Positions 33,508 through 42,348 of a DNA stretch of 64,000 bases are shown here, in pieces. The stretch is from the NCBI GenBank assembly GCA_965652645.1, contig CBFGXE010000001.1:62001-126000 (forward strand), given 5' to 3'. Origin of the DNA: ZC4RG30 sp965652645. Lineage in GTDB: Bacteria > Pseudomonadota > Gammaproteobacteria > Steroidobacterales > Steroidobacteraceae. The notes beneath the pieces were generated by a model that was given only the letters and a program-made list of their open reading frames with translations, did no database searches and was not told where the DNA came from. Every line of letters starts with the position of its first letter. Position 1 is the stretch's first letter. The position numbers and the translations under genes are program-made.

Positions 33508-35069
33508 GCCGCCGTACCGTCTGCCAGGTCGCCCAAGAGCAGCGCCTCGCGCTGCGCGGAAACGTCGCGCTGGGTCTCGATCAGGTCTGCCAGCCGGGTT
33601 GCCGCGCTGGTGTCGCCGTACAGCACTGCCGCCAGCACGCGGTTGTCCTTCAGCCACAACCGCTTGTAGACGCCGGCGGCACGATCGGCATAGCGGATGG
33701 ACTCCGCGCCGCGCAGATCGGCAAGGTCACCGGCGGAGAACACGTCGATGCCGCTGACCTTCAACTGCGAGGCCGGCTTCGAGCCGCGATAGCGGGTGAC
33801 ACCCCGCTCGGCCAGGTGCGCGGCGCAGACCCGGGCCTGCTCCCACAGGGGTGCCACCAGTCCATATGTGGCACCCCTGTGCTGCACGCACTCGCCCACC
33901 GCGTATACCGCCGGGTCAAAGGTCTGCAGTGTGTCATCGACGAGGATGCCACGATCGCAGGTCAACCCGCAGCTTCGGGCCAGCTCGGTGCGCGGCGTGA
34001 TGCCCGCCGCCACCACCACCAGGTCGGCGGCCAGCACCCTGCCGTCTTCGGTGCGCAGCTGCTGCACGCGGCCCTCGCCTTCGAAAGCCGAGGTGCGGGC
34101 CGGCATGCAGAAGGAAATGCCCCGTGCCTCCATGGCCTGCCGCAGCAGGTCCGCGGCCTCCTCGTCGAGCTGCTTGTCCATCACGCGGTCGCGGATGTGC
34201 ACCACGGTGACCTTCAGCCCGTGCTTGGCCAGGCCACTGGCGGCCTCAAGGCCCAGCAGACCGCCGCCGATCACCACGGCGCGCTTCGCCTGCGCGGCCT
34301 GGGCCAGCATGCCGTCCACGTCATCGATGCTGCGGAAGTAGAACACCCCGGGCAGGTCGTGCCCGCTGACCTTGAGGCGTACCGGATCAGAACCGGTGGC
34401 CAGCAGGAGGCGGTCGTAGCCGGCCACCACGCCGGCAGCGGAGATCACGCGCCGGTTGCGCCGATCAATGCCCACCACCGGGTCACCGCTGTGCAGCGTG
34501 ATGCCCTTCTCCCGGTACCACTCCAGGGAATGCAGCATGATCTGCTCGCGGCTGGTCTCACCGGCCAGCAGTGGCGAGAGCAGGATGCGGTTGTAGTTGC
34601 CGCGCGGCTCGGCGCCGAACACGGTGATCTGGTATTCGTCGCCGGCCAGCTGCAGCAGCTCCTCCACAGTGCGCATGGCCGCCATGCCGTTGCCCACCAC
34701 GACCAGGCGGCGCTTGCCGCGCGCACTGGTGGCGGCCTGCCCGGCCGACTCCACCCATACGCGGCCGTCGAGCACGCCACAGGGCCAGGTGCGCAGTGTC
34801 ACCGACTCATCCTCGAGGCAGCGCCCCGAGCGCAGGTTGAAATGCTGCTTGTATACCGGCGAGGCAACCACCAGCTGTCCGGCCAGGTCGCCGACCAGCC
34901 CGCGCGCGATCACGTTGGCGCCACTGAAGGGATCCAGGTTCTCCAGCGCGAACACCTCCTCGCCGACGCGGAACAGGGCCACCTGCTCGCCGTCCACCAG
35001 GGCGCACACGCCGGCGCCATCAAGGACGTCCTCGAGGCTGCACACGAAATGCCGCTTGCCCGGGCTCAT
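33504..35069 (-). CDS. NirD-like domain fused to FAD/NAD(P)H oxidoreductase
   Basis: 521 residues starting at MSPGKRHFV; ATGA overlaps join it to nirB and nasA. Residues 1-105 match the nitrite reductase small subunit NirD (ALENLDPFSGANVIARGLVGD; FNLRSGRCLEDE). As in NirD, the Rieske Cys/His ligands are missing. Residues about 115-520 form a complete FAD/NAD(P)H reductase like the N-terminal half of NirB and NasB (VVVGNGMAAMRTVEELL; GGGLLGLEAASGL; AVGECVQHRG; LKVSGIDVFSAGDL). It probably supplies electrons to the nitrate reductase while also acting as the NirD partner of NirB. That dual role is inference. Confidence 0.88.
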   Translation of the reverse strand: MSPGKRHFVCSLEDVLDGAGVCALVDGEQVALFRVGEEVFALENLDPFSGANVIARGLVGDLAGQLVVASPVYKQHFNLRSGRCLEDESVTLRTWPCGVLDGRVWVESAGQAATSARGKRRLVVVGNGMAAMRTVEELLQLAGDEYQITVFGAEPRGNYNRILLSPLLAGETSREQIMLHSLEWYREKGITLHSGDPVVGIDRRNRRVISAAGVVAGYDRLLLATGSDPVRLKVSGHDLPGVFYFRSIDDVDGMLAQAAQAKRAVVIGGGLLGLEAASGLAKHGLKVTVVHIRDRVMDKQLDEEAADLLRQAMEARGISFCMPARTSAFEGEGRVQQLRTEDGRVLAADLVVVAAGITPRTELARSCGLTCDRGILVDDTLQTFDPAVYAVGECVQHRGATYGLVAPLWEQARVCAAHLAERGVTRYRGSKPASQLKVSGIDVFSAGDLADLRGAESIRYADRAAGVYKRLWLKDNRVLAAVLYGDTSAATRLADLIETQRDVSAQREALLLGDLADGTAA

Positions 35070-37600
35070 GCGCTCACCTTCAGGCGATCCCGCTCCGGTC
35101 CGGTGGCGGGACGGCGCTGGCCGCGCTCCTCCACCAGCACGATGTTGCTGTCCAGCCGCTCGCTGTTGACGAAATGGCGGAATCGCTTGCGGATTTCCGG
35201 GGTCTCCACGGCCTTCTTCCATTCACACTCGTAGGTACCTGTCACCTTCTGCATCGCCGCCTCGAGTTCCCCGGCGATGCCCAGGCTGTCCTCGCACACC
35301 ACCGACTTCAGGTAGTCGAGGCCACCCTCCAGGTTCTCCAGCCACACCGATGTGCGCTGCAGGCGGTCGGCCGTGCGCACGTAGAACATCAGGAAGCGGT
35401 CCACGTAGCGGATCAACGTCTCGCGGTCGATGTCGGAGGCCAGCAGGTCCGCATGCCGCGGCTTCATGCCGCCGTTGCCGCAGACGTACAGGTTCCACCC
35501 CTTCTCGGTGGCGATGACGCCCACGTCCTTGCTCTGCGCCTCTGCGCACTCACGGGTGCAGCCGGAAACGGCGAACTTGATCTTGTGCGGCGAGCGCAGG
35601 CCCTTGTAGCGGTTCTCCAGCTCGATGGCGAAACCCACCGAGTCCTGGACGCCATAGCGGCACCAGGTGGAACCCACGCAACTCTTCACGGTGCGCAGCG
35701 ACTTGCCATAGGCATGGCCGGATTCGAAGCCGGCGGCGATCAGCTCACCCCAGATGGCCGGCAACTGGTTCACCTGCGCACCGAACAGGTCGATGCGCTG
35801 CCCGCCGGTGATCTTGGTGTAGAGGCCGAACTTCTTCGCCACCTGTGCAATCACCAGCAGCTTGTCGGGCGTGATCTCCCCGCCCGGGATGCGCGGCACC
35901 ACCGAGTAGCTGCCGTCCTTCTGCATGTTGGCCAGGTAGTAGTCGTTGGTGTCCTGCAGGACCGCCTTGTCGGGCTTGAGCACGAACTCGTTGTACTGGG
36001 AGGCAAGGATGGACGCCACGGCCGGCTTGCAGATGTCGCAGCCCAGTCCCTTGCCGTGCCGGCTGATGAGCTCGGCGAAGGTGGTGATGCGCCCTACCTT
36101 CACCAGGTGGAAGAGTTCCTGGCGGGAATGCGCGAAGTGCTCGCAGATGTGGTTGTTGACCGCCACGCCGCGCGCGGCGAGCTCGACCCTGATGATCTGC
36201 GTGACCAGCGTCGCGCAGCCACCGCAGGTGCTGGCGGCCCGGGTAGCCTTCTTCATGCCTCCCAGGGTCACCACGCCCTGCTCCACCGCGGCGCAGATGT
36301 CACCCTTGCTCACGTTGTTGCAGGAGCAGATCTGGGCGCTGGCCGGAAGCGCAGCGATGCCCGTGCCCGGGCTCTCGCCGCCCTCGCCGGCCGGCACCAG
36401 CATCGACTCGGGACGCGATGGCAGCGGCATGGCATTGAGCATCAGCTGCAGCCAGGTGCCATAGTCGCCGGCGTCACCCACCATGATGCCGCCGAGCAGG
36501 CGCTTGCCGTCGGCGCTGATCACCAGTTTCTTGTAGACGCCGGCGCGCTCGTCCACGAGCGTGCAACACTGGGCATCCGGAGTGGCGGCCTGCGCATCAC
36601 CGAGCGAGGCCACGTCCACGCCCATCAGCTTCAGCTTGGTGCTCATGTCGGCGCCGGTGAATTGCTTGTCACCAGCACCCAGCAGCGCCGAGGCCGCTGC
36701 CTCGGCCATCTGGTATCCCGGCGCCACCAGGCCGAACAGCTTGCCGCTCCACAGCGCGCATTCGCCGATGGCGAAGATGTCCGGATCGCTGGTGCGACAG
36801 CTGTTGTCGATCACGATGCCGCCGCGCGGACCAACCTCAAGCCCCGCCGCCCGGCCCAGCGCATCCTGCGGGCGGATGCCGGCGGAGAACACCACCAGGT
36901 CGGTCTCCACCGATTCGCCGTCCGCGAAGCGCAGCAAGTGCAGGCGCTCGCTGCCCTGCTCGATGGCCGTGGTGGACTTGCCGGTGTGCACCCGCACGCC
37001 CAGCGCCTCGATATGCCGGCGCAGCACGCGGCCGCCGCCGTCATCCACCTGCACCGCCATGAGGCGCGGCGCGAACTCCACCACATGCGTCTCGAGGCCC
37101 AGGTCCACCAGCGCCTTGGCGGCTTCGAGTCCCAGCAGTCCTCCACCGATCACCGTGCCGCTGCGGGCGCGGCGCGCCGCTTCGCGGATGGCCACCAGGT
37201 CCTCGATGGTGCGATAGACGAAGCAATGTTCGCGCTCGCGTCCCGGGATGGGCGGGACGAAGGGATAGGAGCCGGTAGCCAGCACCAGCTTGTCATATTC
37301 CAGCTTGCGTCCGCTGCTGGTGGTGACAAGCTTCTCCGCACGGTCGACCGACTCCGCGCGCTCGTTCAGGTAGAGGCCGATGCCCGCCTTCTCGAAGAAT
37401 CCCTCCGGCACCAGCGAAAGATCTTCGGCGGTCCTGCCACTGAAGAAGCTGGTAAGGCCCACGCGGTCATAGGCCGGCCGCGGCTCCTCGCACAGCACGG
37501 TGATGGCGAATTCGTGGGGCACAGAGCAGAGCGTCTCCAGCAGCCTCTGCCCCACCATGCCATTGCCGATCACCAGCAATCGTTTCTGTGACTGTGTCAT
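35066..37600 (-). CDS. nirB: NAD(P)H-dependent nitrite reductase large subunit
   Basis: 844 residues, full length. It has the N-terminal FAD/NAD(P)H domain (LLVIGNGMVGQRLLE; GGGLLGLEAAKAL) and a BFD-type [2Fe-2S] domain (ICSCNNVSKGDICAAV...STCGGCATLV). The C-terminal sulfite/nitrite reductase module has the siroheme-[4Fe-4S] cysteines CVGSTWC and CTRECAEAQ. It reduces nitrite to ammonium with six electrons from NAD(P)H. It lies nine bases after the nitrate transporter gene, and its stop overlaps the NirD-fusion start. Confidence 0.96.
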   Translation of the reverse strand: MTQSQKRLLVIGNGMVGQRLLETLCSVPHEFAITVLCEEPRPAYDRVGLTSFFSGRTAEDLSLVPEGFFEKAGIGLYLNERAESVDRAEKLVTTSSGRKLEYDKLVLATGSYPFVPPIPGREREHCFVYRTIEDLVAIREAARRARSGTVIGGGLLGLEAAKALVDLGLETHVVEFAPRLMAVQVDDGGGRVLRRHIEALGVRVHTGKSTTAIEQGSERLHLLRFADGESVETDLVVFSAGIRPQDALGRAAGLEVGPRGGIVIDNSCRTSDPDIFAIGECALWSGKLFGLVAPGYQMAEAAASALLGAGDKQFTGADMSTKLKLMGVDVASLGDAQAATPDAQCCTLVDERAGVYKKLVISADGKRLLGGIMVGDAGDYGTWLQLMLNAMPLPSRPESMLVPAGEGGESPGTGIAALPASAQICSCNNVSKGDICAAVEQGVVTLGGMKKATRAASTCGGCATLVTQIIRVELAARGVAVNNHICEHFAHSRQELFHLVKVGRITTFAELISRHGKGLGCDICKPAVASILASQYNEFVLKPDKAVLQDTNDYYLANMQKDGSYSVVPRIPGGEITPDKLLVIAQVAKKFGLYTKITGGQRIDLFGAQVNQLPAIWGELIAAGFESGHAYGKSLRTVKSCVGSTWCRYGVQDSVGFAIELENRYKGLRSPHKIKFAVSGCTRECAEAQSKDVGVIATEKGWNLYVCGNGGMKPRHADLLASDIDRETLIRYVDRFLMFYVRTADRLQRTSVWLENLEGGLDYLKSVVCEDSLGIAGELEAAMQKVTGTYECEWKKAVETPEIRKRFRHFVNSERLDSNIVLVEERGQRRPATGPERDRLKVSA

Positions 37601-37609
37601 GTTCCTGCC

Positions 37610-38815
37610 TCAGATGCGCGCCTGCACCACGGCGCCCCAGGTGGTGCGCCAGCGACGCTTCACGCTGGCCAGGCCCGCCAGCGCCAGCACCGCGATGCCG
37701 CCGAAGATGAAGAAGCCGCCGGAATACTCGCCAGTGAGCCCGCGGGCGAAGCCCAGGCTCGATGCGAGGAAGAACCCGCCCACGCCGCCGGCCATTCCCA
37801 CCAGGCCCGTCATCACGCCGATCTCTTCGCGGAAGCGCTGCGGCACCAGCTGGAACACGGCGCCATTGGCCATGCCCATGGCCAGCATGGCCACCACCAG
37901 TACCGACAGGGCGGACAGCACCGTGGGCATGTTGGTGCCCACCACGAACAGCGCCGCGGCGGCAATGCAGTACATCAGCATCAGCGAACGGATGCCGCCC
38001 ACCCGGTCGGCGAGCGCGCCACCAAAGGGCCGCACCAGGGAGCCGGCAAAGACGCAGGCCGCCGTGAGGTAACCGGCCGTCACCGGCGACATGGCGTACT
38101 GGTCGTTGAAGTAGATGGTGAGCGAGGAGGAGAGTCCCGAGAAGCCGCCGAAGCTCACGGCGTAGAAAAACATGAACCACCACGCATCGGCACTCTTGAG
38201 TGGAGCGAAATACGCGGCGACCGGCTTGGGGGGCGGATTGCCGGGACTGTCCTTCGCCAGCATCACATAGACCGCCAGCGCCAGCAGCAGCGGCAGCGCC
38301 GCCATGCCGATCACGTTCTGCCAGCCGAAGGCGATGGCCAGCGCAGGCGCGAACAGCGCGGCCAGTGCCGTGCCCGAATTGCCGGCGCCGGCAATGCCCA
38401 GCGCCGTGCCCTGGTAGTGTGGTGGATACCAGCGGGAGGCCAGTGGCAGCGCCACCGCGAAGGCCGCACCGGCGATGCCCAGCACCAGCGCCAGTGCGAG
38501 CAGGCCGCCAAAGGATTCGATCCTGGTGAACCAGGCAAGCAGCAGTCCACCAATCACCAGCAGCTGGCAGAGCAGCCCCGTGAGCCGCGGCTTCAGGTGA
38601 TCGACCAGGATGCCGACGGGAATGCGCAGCAGCGCGCCCGCCAGCACCGGAGTCGCCACCATCAGGCCCTTCTGCGCCGGCGTGAGGCCGAGGTCACTTG
38701 CGATGGCAACGCCCAGCGGCCCGAGCATTACCCACACCATGAAGCTCAGGTCGAAGTAAAAGAATGCCGCGAACAACGTCGGCCGATGGCCGGCCTTCCA
38801 GAAACCCGCATCCAT
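37610..38815 (-). CDS. MFS nitrate/nitrite transporter (NarK/NasA type)
   Basis: 401 residues when started at MDAGFWKAGHRPT. This start lies about 30 bases after the predicted sigma-54 transcription start with GGTGGT upstream; an in-frame ATG at 38833 would leave almost no leader. Twelve membrane helices. The nitrate signature of the NNP family is visible (GIAGAGNSGTALAALFAPAL and GLVGMAGGVGGFFLASSLG). It imports nitrate for assimilation. First gene of the operon with nirB, the NirD fusion and nitrate reductase, and divergent from the phosphatase-kinase gene. Confidence 0.93.
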   Translation of the reverse strand: MDAGFWKAGHRPTLFAAFFYFDLSFMVWVMLGPLGVAIASDLGLTPAQKGLMVATPVLAGALLRIPVGILVDHLKPRLTGLLCQLLVIGGLLLAWFTRIESFGGLLALALVLGIAGAAFAVALPLASRWYPPHYQGTALGIAGAGNSGTALAALFAPALAIAFGWQNVIGMAALPLLLALAVYVMLAKDSPGNPPPKPVAAYFAPLKSADAWWFMFFYAVSFGGFSGLSSSLTIYFNDQYAMSPVTAGYLTAACVFAGSLVRPFGGALADRVGGIRSLMLMYCIAAAALFVVGTNMPTVLSALSVLVVAMLAMGMANGAVFQLVPQRFREEIGVMTGLVGMAGGVGGFFLASSLGFARGLTGEYSGGFFIFGGIAVLALAGLASVKRRWRTTWGAVVQARI

Positions 38816-38855
38816 CAATGAACCACCATGCATGGGGAATGCTAGTAATGGCGGG

Positions 38856-38871
38856 TGCAACTGTTGTGCCA
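38856..38871 (-). promoter_or_regulatory. Sigma-54 promoter of the nitrate transporter/nirB operon
   Basis: On the minus strand TGGCACAACAGTTGCA matches the -24/-12 consensus TGGCAC-N5-TTGC exactly. Transcription would start near 38845, about 30 bases before the chosen start codon. Such promoters need an enhancer-binding activator, here most likely NtrC. Confidence 0.88.
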
Positions 38872-38898
38872 TCATGTCATTGGCCGTACAGGGCCCTG

Positions 38899-38932
38899 CG
38901 GCCCTTCCCTGGCAGGCAACGGCCCTTCCCTG
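38899..38932. repeat. Two direct repeats 21 bp apart upstream of the sigma-54 promoter
   Basis: CGGCCCTTCCCTG occurs at 38899-38911 and again at 38920-38932, spaced by two helical turns. An inverted pair TGGCAGG (38910-38916) and CCTGCCA (38929-38935) overlaps them. All lie 50-90 bases upstream of the predicted start, where activators of sigma-54 promoters or a regulator of the divergent kinase gene could bind. Confidence 0.5.
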
Positions 38933-38947
38933 CCACCAAATGGGGCA
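38931..38947. promoter_or_regulatory. NtrC-like site upstream of the nitrate transporter operon
   Basis: TGCCACCAAATGGGGCA matches the NtrC consensus TGCACCAAAATGGTGCA at 13 of 17 positions. It is centred about 94 bases upstream of the predicted sigma-54 start. Confidence 0.5.
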
Positions 38948-38975
38948 AGGCCTGTTCAAAGTGGAGCAAGCGCGG

Positions 38976-40676
38976 ATGACTGAAGTGCGGATGCTGCGTG
39001 TGAATGCCGACTTCTGCAGCAGGAGGGGGAGACGCACCGCAAACCAGGACTTCGTGGGCCTGTGCTGCGATGGCCAGGATTCCAGGGCCGGCCATGTGGC
39101 CGCGATTGCTGACGGCGTCAGTTTCGGCGGAGCCGGACGCATCGCGGCGGAACTGGCGGTGCGCCATTTCATCGAGGCGCACTACGCGGCCAATCCCATC
39201 CACGGCGTGGCGCGCAATGCCGCGCACGCCATGGCCTCCTTCAATGCCTGGCTGCACGCCAGCGCCGCCACTGACGCCAGCCTGCGACATGCAGCCACCA
39301 CCTTCACGGCGCTTGTGATGGCCGGGCGCGAGGCGCATGTCATCCATGTGGGCGACTCGCGGGCCTGGCTGCTGCACGACGGGGAACTCTGGCAGCTCAC
39401 CACCGACCACACCCTGCAGCAGCCGGAGCGTGACCATGTGCTGCTGCGTGCGGTCGGCATGGAGGCCGCGCTGCGACTCGAGCACCATCGCCACGGCCTC
39501 AAGCCCCATGACCGGCTGCTGCTCACCACCGACGGCGTGCATGCCACCCTCGACACGGAGCAGTTGCGCACGCTGCTCCTGCGGCGCCGCGCACCGGCGG
39601 AGGACGCGGCGGCAATCGTGGACGCGGCGCTGGAAGCAGGCAGCCAGGACAATGCGAGCTGCGCCATCATCGACGTGCTCGAAGTGCCGGAGGCCGGCAC
39701 GAGCGAGCTCTTCGAGCAGGTTTCCGCCCTGCCGATCCTGCCGCCACCCGTGGCTGGCGAAACGGTGGACGGCTTCCGCATCCACGGGCCGTTGTCCAGC
39801 GGACGCTACAGCCGGCTGCTGCGCGCCACTGACGGGGACGGCAGCGAAGTGGTGCTCAAGTTTCCGCAGGCGAGCGTGGCCGCCACCAGCACCTTCCACC
39901 ATGCCTTTGTGCGCGAAGCCTGGGTGACCGCGCGGCTGCACAGCCCCTGGCTGGGCGAAACCATCGAGTTGCCTCCGGGTCGCCAGACCAGGCTGTATTC
40001 GGTGATGCCCTTCTACGAGGGCGAGACGCTGGAGCAGCGGCTCAAGCGCCGGCCAGGGGTAGGGTTCGACGAGGGCATGGGTATCGCGCTGAAGCTCACG
40101 CGTGCCATCGCCACCCTGCATCGCGCCGGCGTCATCCACCGCGACATCAAGCCCGAGAATGTGCTGCTGGAACGCGACGGAGGGCTGCGGCTGATCGATT
40201 TGGGCGTGGTGCGCCTGCCGCGGCTGGAGGACTTTCCCGCCACCGATATCCCGGGCACGCCCAGCTACATGGCGCCGGAACTGTTCGACGGCGAGCCCGG
40301 CAATGAATTCTCCGACCAGTACGCGCTGGGAGTGACGCTGTATCGCATGTTTTCCGGCCGCTTCCCCCACGGCGAAGTGGAAGCCTTCTCCCGGCCGCGC
40401 TTCGGCAAACCCACCCCGCTCGCCCGCCACCGGCCGGACCTGCCCGCCTGGCTCGACCATGTCGTGATGCGCATGTTGTCCACCGACCGCCAGGCGCGCT
40501 TCGGTGACGTGGTGGAACTGTCGATGGAACTGGAAAGCAGCCTGGACCGCGGTGTTCCCGTGGTGCTGCGGCAGCTGTCGCTGTACGAGCGAAACCCCCT
40601 GCGCTTCTGGCAGGCCGTCAGCGCGCTGCTGGCGATCCTGCTGCTGGTCAGCCTTGGCCTGCACGCGCATCGCTGA
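38976..40676 (+). CDS. Bifunctional PP2C phosphatase-Ser/Thr kinase with C-terminal membrane anchor
   Basis: 566 residues from the ATG at 38976, which has GGAG nine bases upstream. Residues 1-235 are a PP2C-type phosphatase (ADGVSFGGAG, HVGDSRAWLL, LLLTTDGV, SQDNASCAI). Residues about 255-515 are a Hanks-type kinase with the ATP-binding Lys in VVLKFPQ, HRDIKPENVLL, DLG in place of DFG, and APELFDG. A single helix near 543-562 (FWQAVSALLAILLLVSLGL) anchors it with both enzymes in the cytoplasm. Such fusions recur beside nitrate assimilation genes in proteobacteria. The target is unknown. Its 3' end overlaps nasS on the other strand. Confidence 0.92.
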   Translation: MTEVRMLRVNADFCSRRGRRTANQDFVGLCCDGQDSRAGHVAAIADGVSFGGAGRIAAELAVRHFIEAHYAANPIHGVARNAAHAMASFNAWLHASAATDASLRHAATTFTALVMAGREAHVIHVGDSRAWLLHDGELWQLTTDHTLQQPERDHVLLRAVGMEAALRLEHHRHGLKPHDRLLLTTDGVHATLDTEQLRTLLLRRRAPAEDAAAIVDAALEAGSQDNASCAIIDVLEVPEAGTSELFEQVSALPILPPPVAGETVDGFRIHGPLSSGRYSRLLRATDGDGSEVVLKFPQASVAATSTFHHAFVREAWVTARLHSPWLGETIELPPGRQTRLYSVMPFYEGETLEQRLKRRPGVGFDEGMGIALKLTRAIATLHRAGVIHRDIKPENVLLERDGGLRLIDLGVVRLPRLEDFPATDIPGTPSYMAPELFDGEPGNEFSDQYALGVTLYRMFSGRFPHGEVEAFSRPRFGKPTPLARHRPDLPAWLDHVVMRMLSTDRQARFGDVVELSMELESSLDRGVPVVLRQLSLYERNPLRFWQAVSALLAILLLVSLGLHAHR

Positions 40677-41736
40677 ATGCCTGCGTCGTCGCCCGGGCGT
40701 AGACGTCCGACGTGAAACTCTCGGCCGCCTTGCGCACGGCTTCCTCCACCCGCGGCACCTGGCCGCAGCGCTGCATGCGTTCCACCAACATCCCGGCGTC
40801 CTCCCGGCGCGGCTGCGTGGCTTCGCGGTTGAGCACCAGGAATCCCTCGCGCCGCAGCGGACCGGTGCCCGGTTCCAGCACCAGCTCAGAATTGAGCGCA
40901 CGCAACAGCAACGGGGCAGGTGCACCCACATAGCGCGGCTGGGACAGCAGTCGCGCAAGTTCCGGCCGGTTCGACGGCACGTCGGCCCACTCCGCTGCGG
41001 CGGTGATGGCGCGCACCAGTGCAGCAACGGCCTCGGGGTGCTCCGCGAGGAACTCCGCCCGCATGCCGAGCACCTTCTCCGGCGGACGCGGCCAGATCTC
41101 GCTGCCCACCGCCACGATGGCGCCCAGCCCCGCATCCACTGCAAGGCTGCTCCAGGGTTCTCCCACGCAGAAGCCATCCACCTGGCCGGTGCGGATGGCC
41201 TCCACCAGCAACGGCGGCGGCACCACCACCAGCCGCACGTCGCGATCGGCCTCGAGGCCACCCATCGCCAGCCAGTCGCGCAGCTGGTAGTTGTGGCAGG
41301 AGAACGGGAACACCATGGCCAGCGTAAGTGGCTCCCCGCTGCGCGCCTTCACCACGGCGGCCAGGGCGCGCGCCTGTGCGTCCGGACGCGCCCCGACGCT
41401 TGCGCCGTGCTCGCGCATCCGCATCCAGAGCTGGATCGACACCGTGATGGCATTGCCGCCCACGCCAAGCGCCGCCGGCGCAACACAGGGCGCGTGGCCG
41501 GGCGTGAGGCCGAGGTTCGAGGCCAGCACCATCGGACCGAGCATCTGCGCGGCGTCGAAATGCCCGACGGTGACACGGTCGCGCACATTGGCCCAGGACA
41601 CCTCGCGCACCAGCCTCAGCCTGAGGCCCTGCATGGCCGCGAATCCTTTCTCATGCGCGGCCACCAGCAGCGCGCAGTCCAGCAGCGGCATGAATCCCAC
41701 GCTCAGCACCAGGGGAGGATTGCTGCGCTCGATCAT
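40648..41736 (-). CDS. nasS: Nitrate/nitrite sensor NasS
   Basis: 362 residues of the NrtA/CmpA solute-binding family (LSVGFMPLLDCALLVAAHEKGF; VPPPLLVEAIRTGQVDGFCVGEPWSS) but with no signal peptide, so it stays in the cytoplasm. That, and its coupling to nasT by ATGA overlap, identifies it as NasS. In Azotobacter, Paracoccus and relatives NasS holds NasT inactive until nitrate or nitrite binds. Last gene of the nrt operon, so it is made under the control it exerts. Confidence 0.93.
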   Translation of the reverse strand: MIERSNPPLVLSVGFMPLLDCALLVAAHEKGFAAMQGLRLRLVREVSWANVRDRVTVGHFDAAQMLGPMVLASNLGLTPGHAPCVAPAALGVGGNAITVSIQLWMRMREHGASVGARPDAQARALAAVVKARSGEPLTLAMVFPFSCHNYQLRDWLAMGGLEADRDVRLVVVPPPLLVEAIRTGQVDGFCVGEPWSSLAVDAGLGAIVAVGSEIWPRPPEKVLGMRAEFLAEHPEAVAALVRAITAAAEWADVPSNRPELARLLSQPRYVGAPAPLLLRALNSELVLEPGTGPLRREGFLVLNREATQPRREDAGMLVERMQRCGQVPRVEEAVRKAAESFTSDVYARATTQAFSDARAGQG

Positions 41737-42323
41737 GGCTTCAGCAACCCGGCTGCCGTGATGACACTCTGCGCGACTTCGCCCAGGCGCAGGTTGTTGT
41801 CCATTGCCGCCTTGCGCAGGGCTTCATAGGCCTGTTCCTCGCTCAAGGCACGCTGCTTCATCAGGATCCCCCTCGCGCGGTCGACCAGCTTGCGGTCTGC
41901 AAGCTGCCTTCTTGTCTCGTCCAGCTCGGTGCGCAGCTTCTCGAAGGCACGGAAGCGGCTCACAGACATCTCCACGATGGCGCGCACGCGTTCCTTGCGC
42001 AGTCCGTCCACCACGTAGGCGCTGACACCGGCGTCGATGGCCGCCTCGATGGTGCCGCGGTCGGCCGTGTCCACGAACATGGCCACCGGTTTCTGCACCA
42101 CCCGCGACACCTGGAACATCTGCTCCAGCACATCGCGGTTGGGATTTTCCAGGTCGATGAGGATGACGTCCGGCTGCTCGTCGAGGATGCGACGCATCAG
42201 GTTCTGCATATCGCGCACCACCACCAGGTCGCGGTAACCCGCCTCGCGCAGCCCCTCCTCCAGGATGGTGGCCCTGGCGAGGTTCTGGTCGACGATGAGT
42301 ACGCGTGGCTGGGAATCGATCAT
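41733..42323 (-). CDS. nasT: ANTAR-domain antiterminator NasT
   Basis: 196 residues: an N-terminal receiver-like domain (1-125, with Asp57 in VILIDLEN), a short coiled linker and a C-terminal ANTAR RNA-binding domain (about 132-192, ADRKLVDRARGILMKQRALSEEQAYEALRKAA in part). NasT binds paired hairpins in leader RNA and prevents termination when freed from NasS. Its probable target is the leader upstream of nrtA, the first gene of the same operon. It lies 25 bases after the porin gene. Confidence 0.94.
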   Translation of the reverse strand: MIDSQPRVLIVDQNLARATILEEGLREAGYRDLVVVRDMQNLMRRILDEQPDVILIDLENPNRDVLEQMFQVSRVVQKPVAMFVDTADRGTIEAAIDAGVSAYVVDGLRKERVRAIVEMSVSRFRAFEKLRTELDETRRQLADRKLVDRARGILMKQRALSEEQAYEALRKAAMDNNLRLGEVAQSVITAAGLLKP

Positions 42324-42348
42324 GTGTGGTGGACGCGGCGTTCATGGC

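Noticed and set aside
35174..37591. 805-codon open frame opposite nirB
   Set aside because: Antisense shadow of nirB with the same biased composition.
38816..38833. ATG at 38833 as the nitrate transporter start
   Set aside because: With the sigma-54 start near 38845 it would leave a 12-base leader and no ribosome binding site; the ATG at 38815 fits better.
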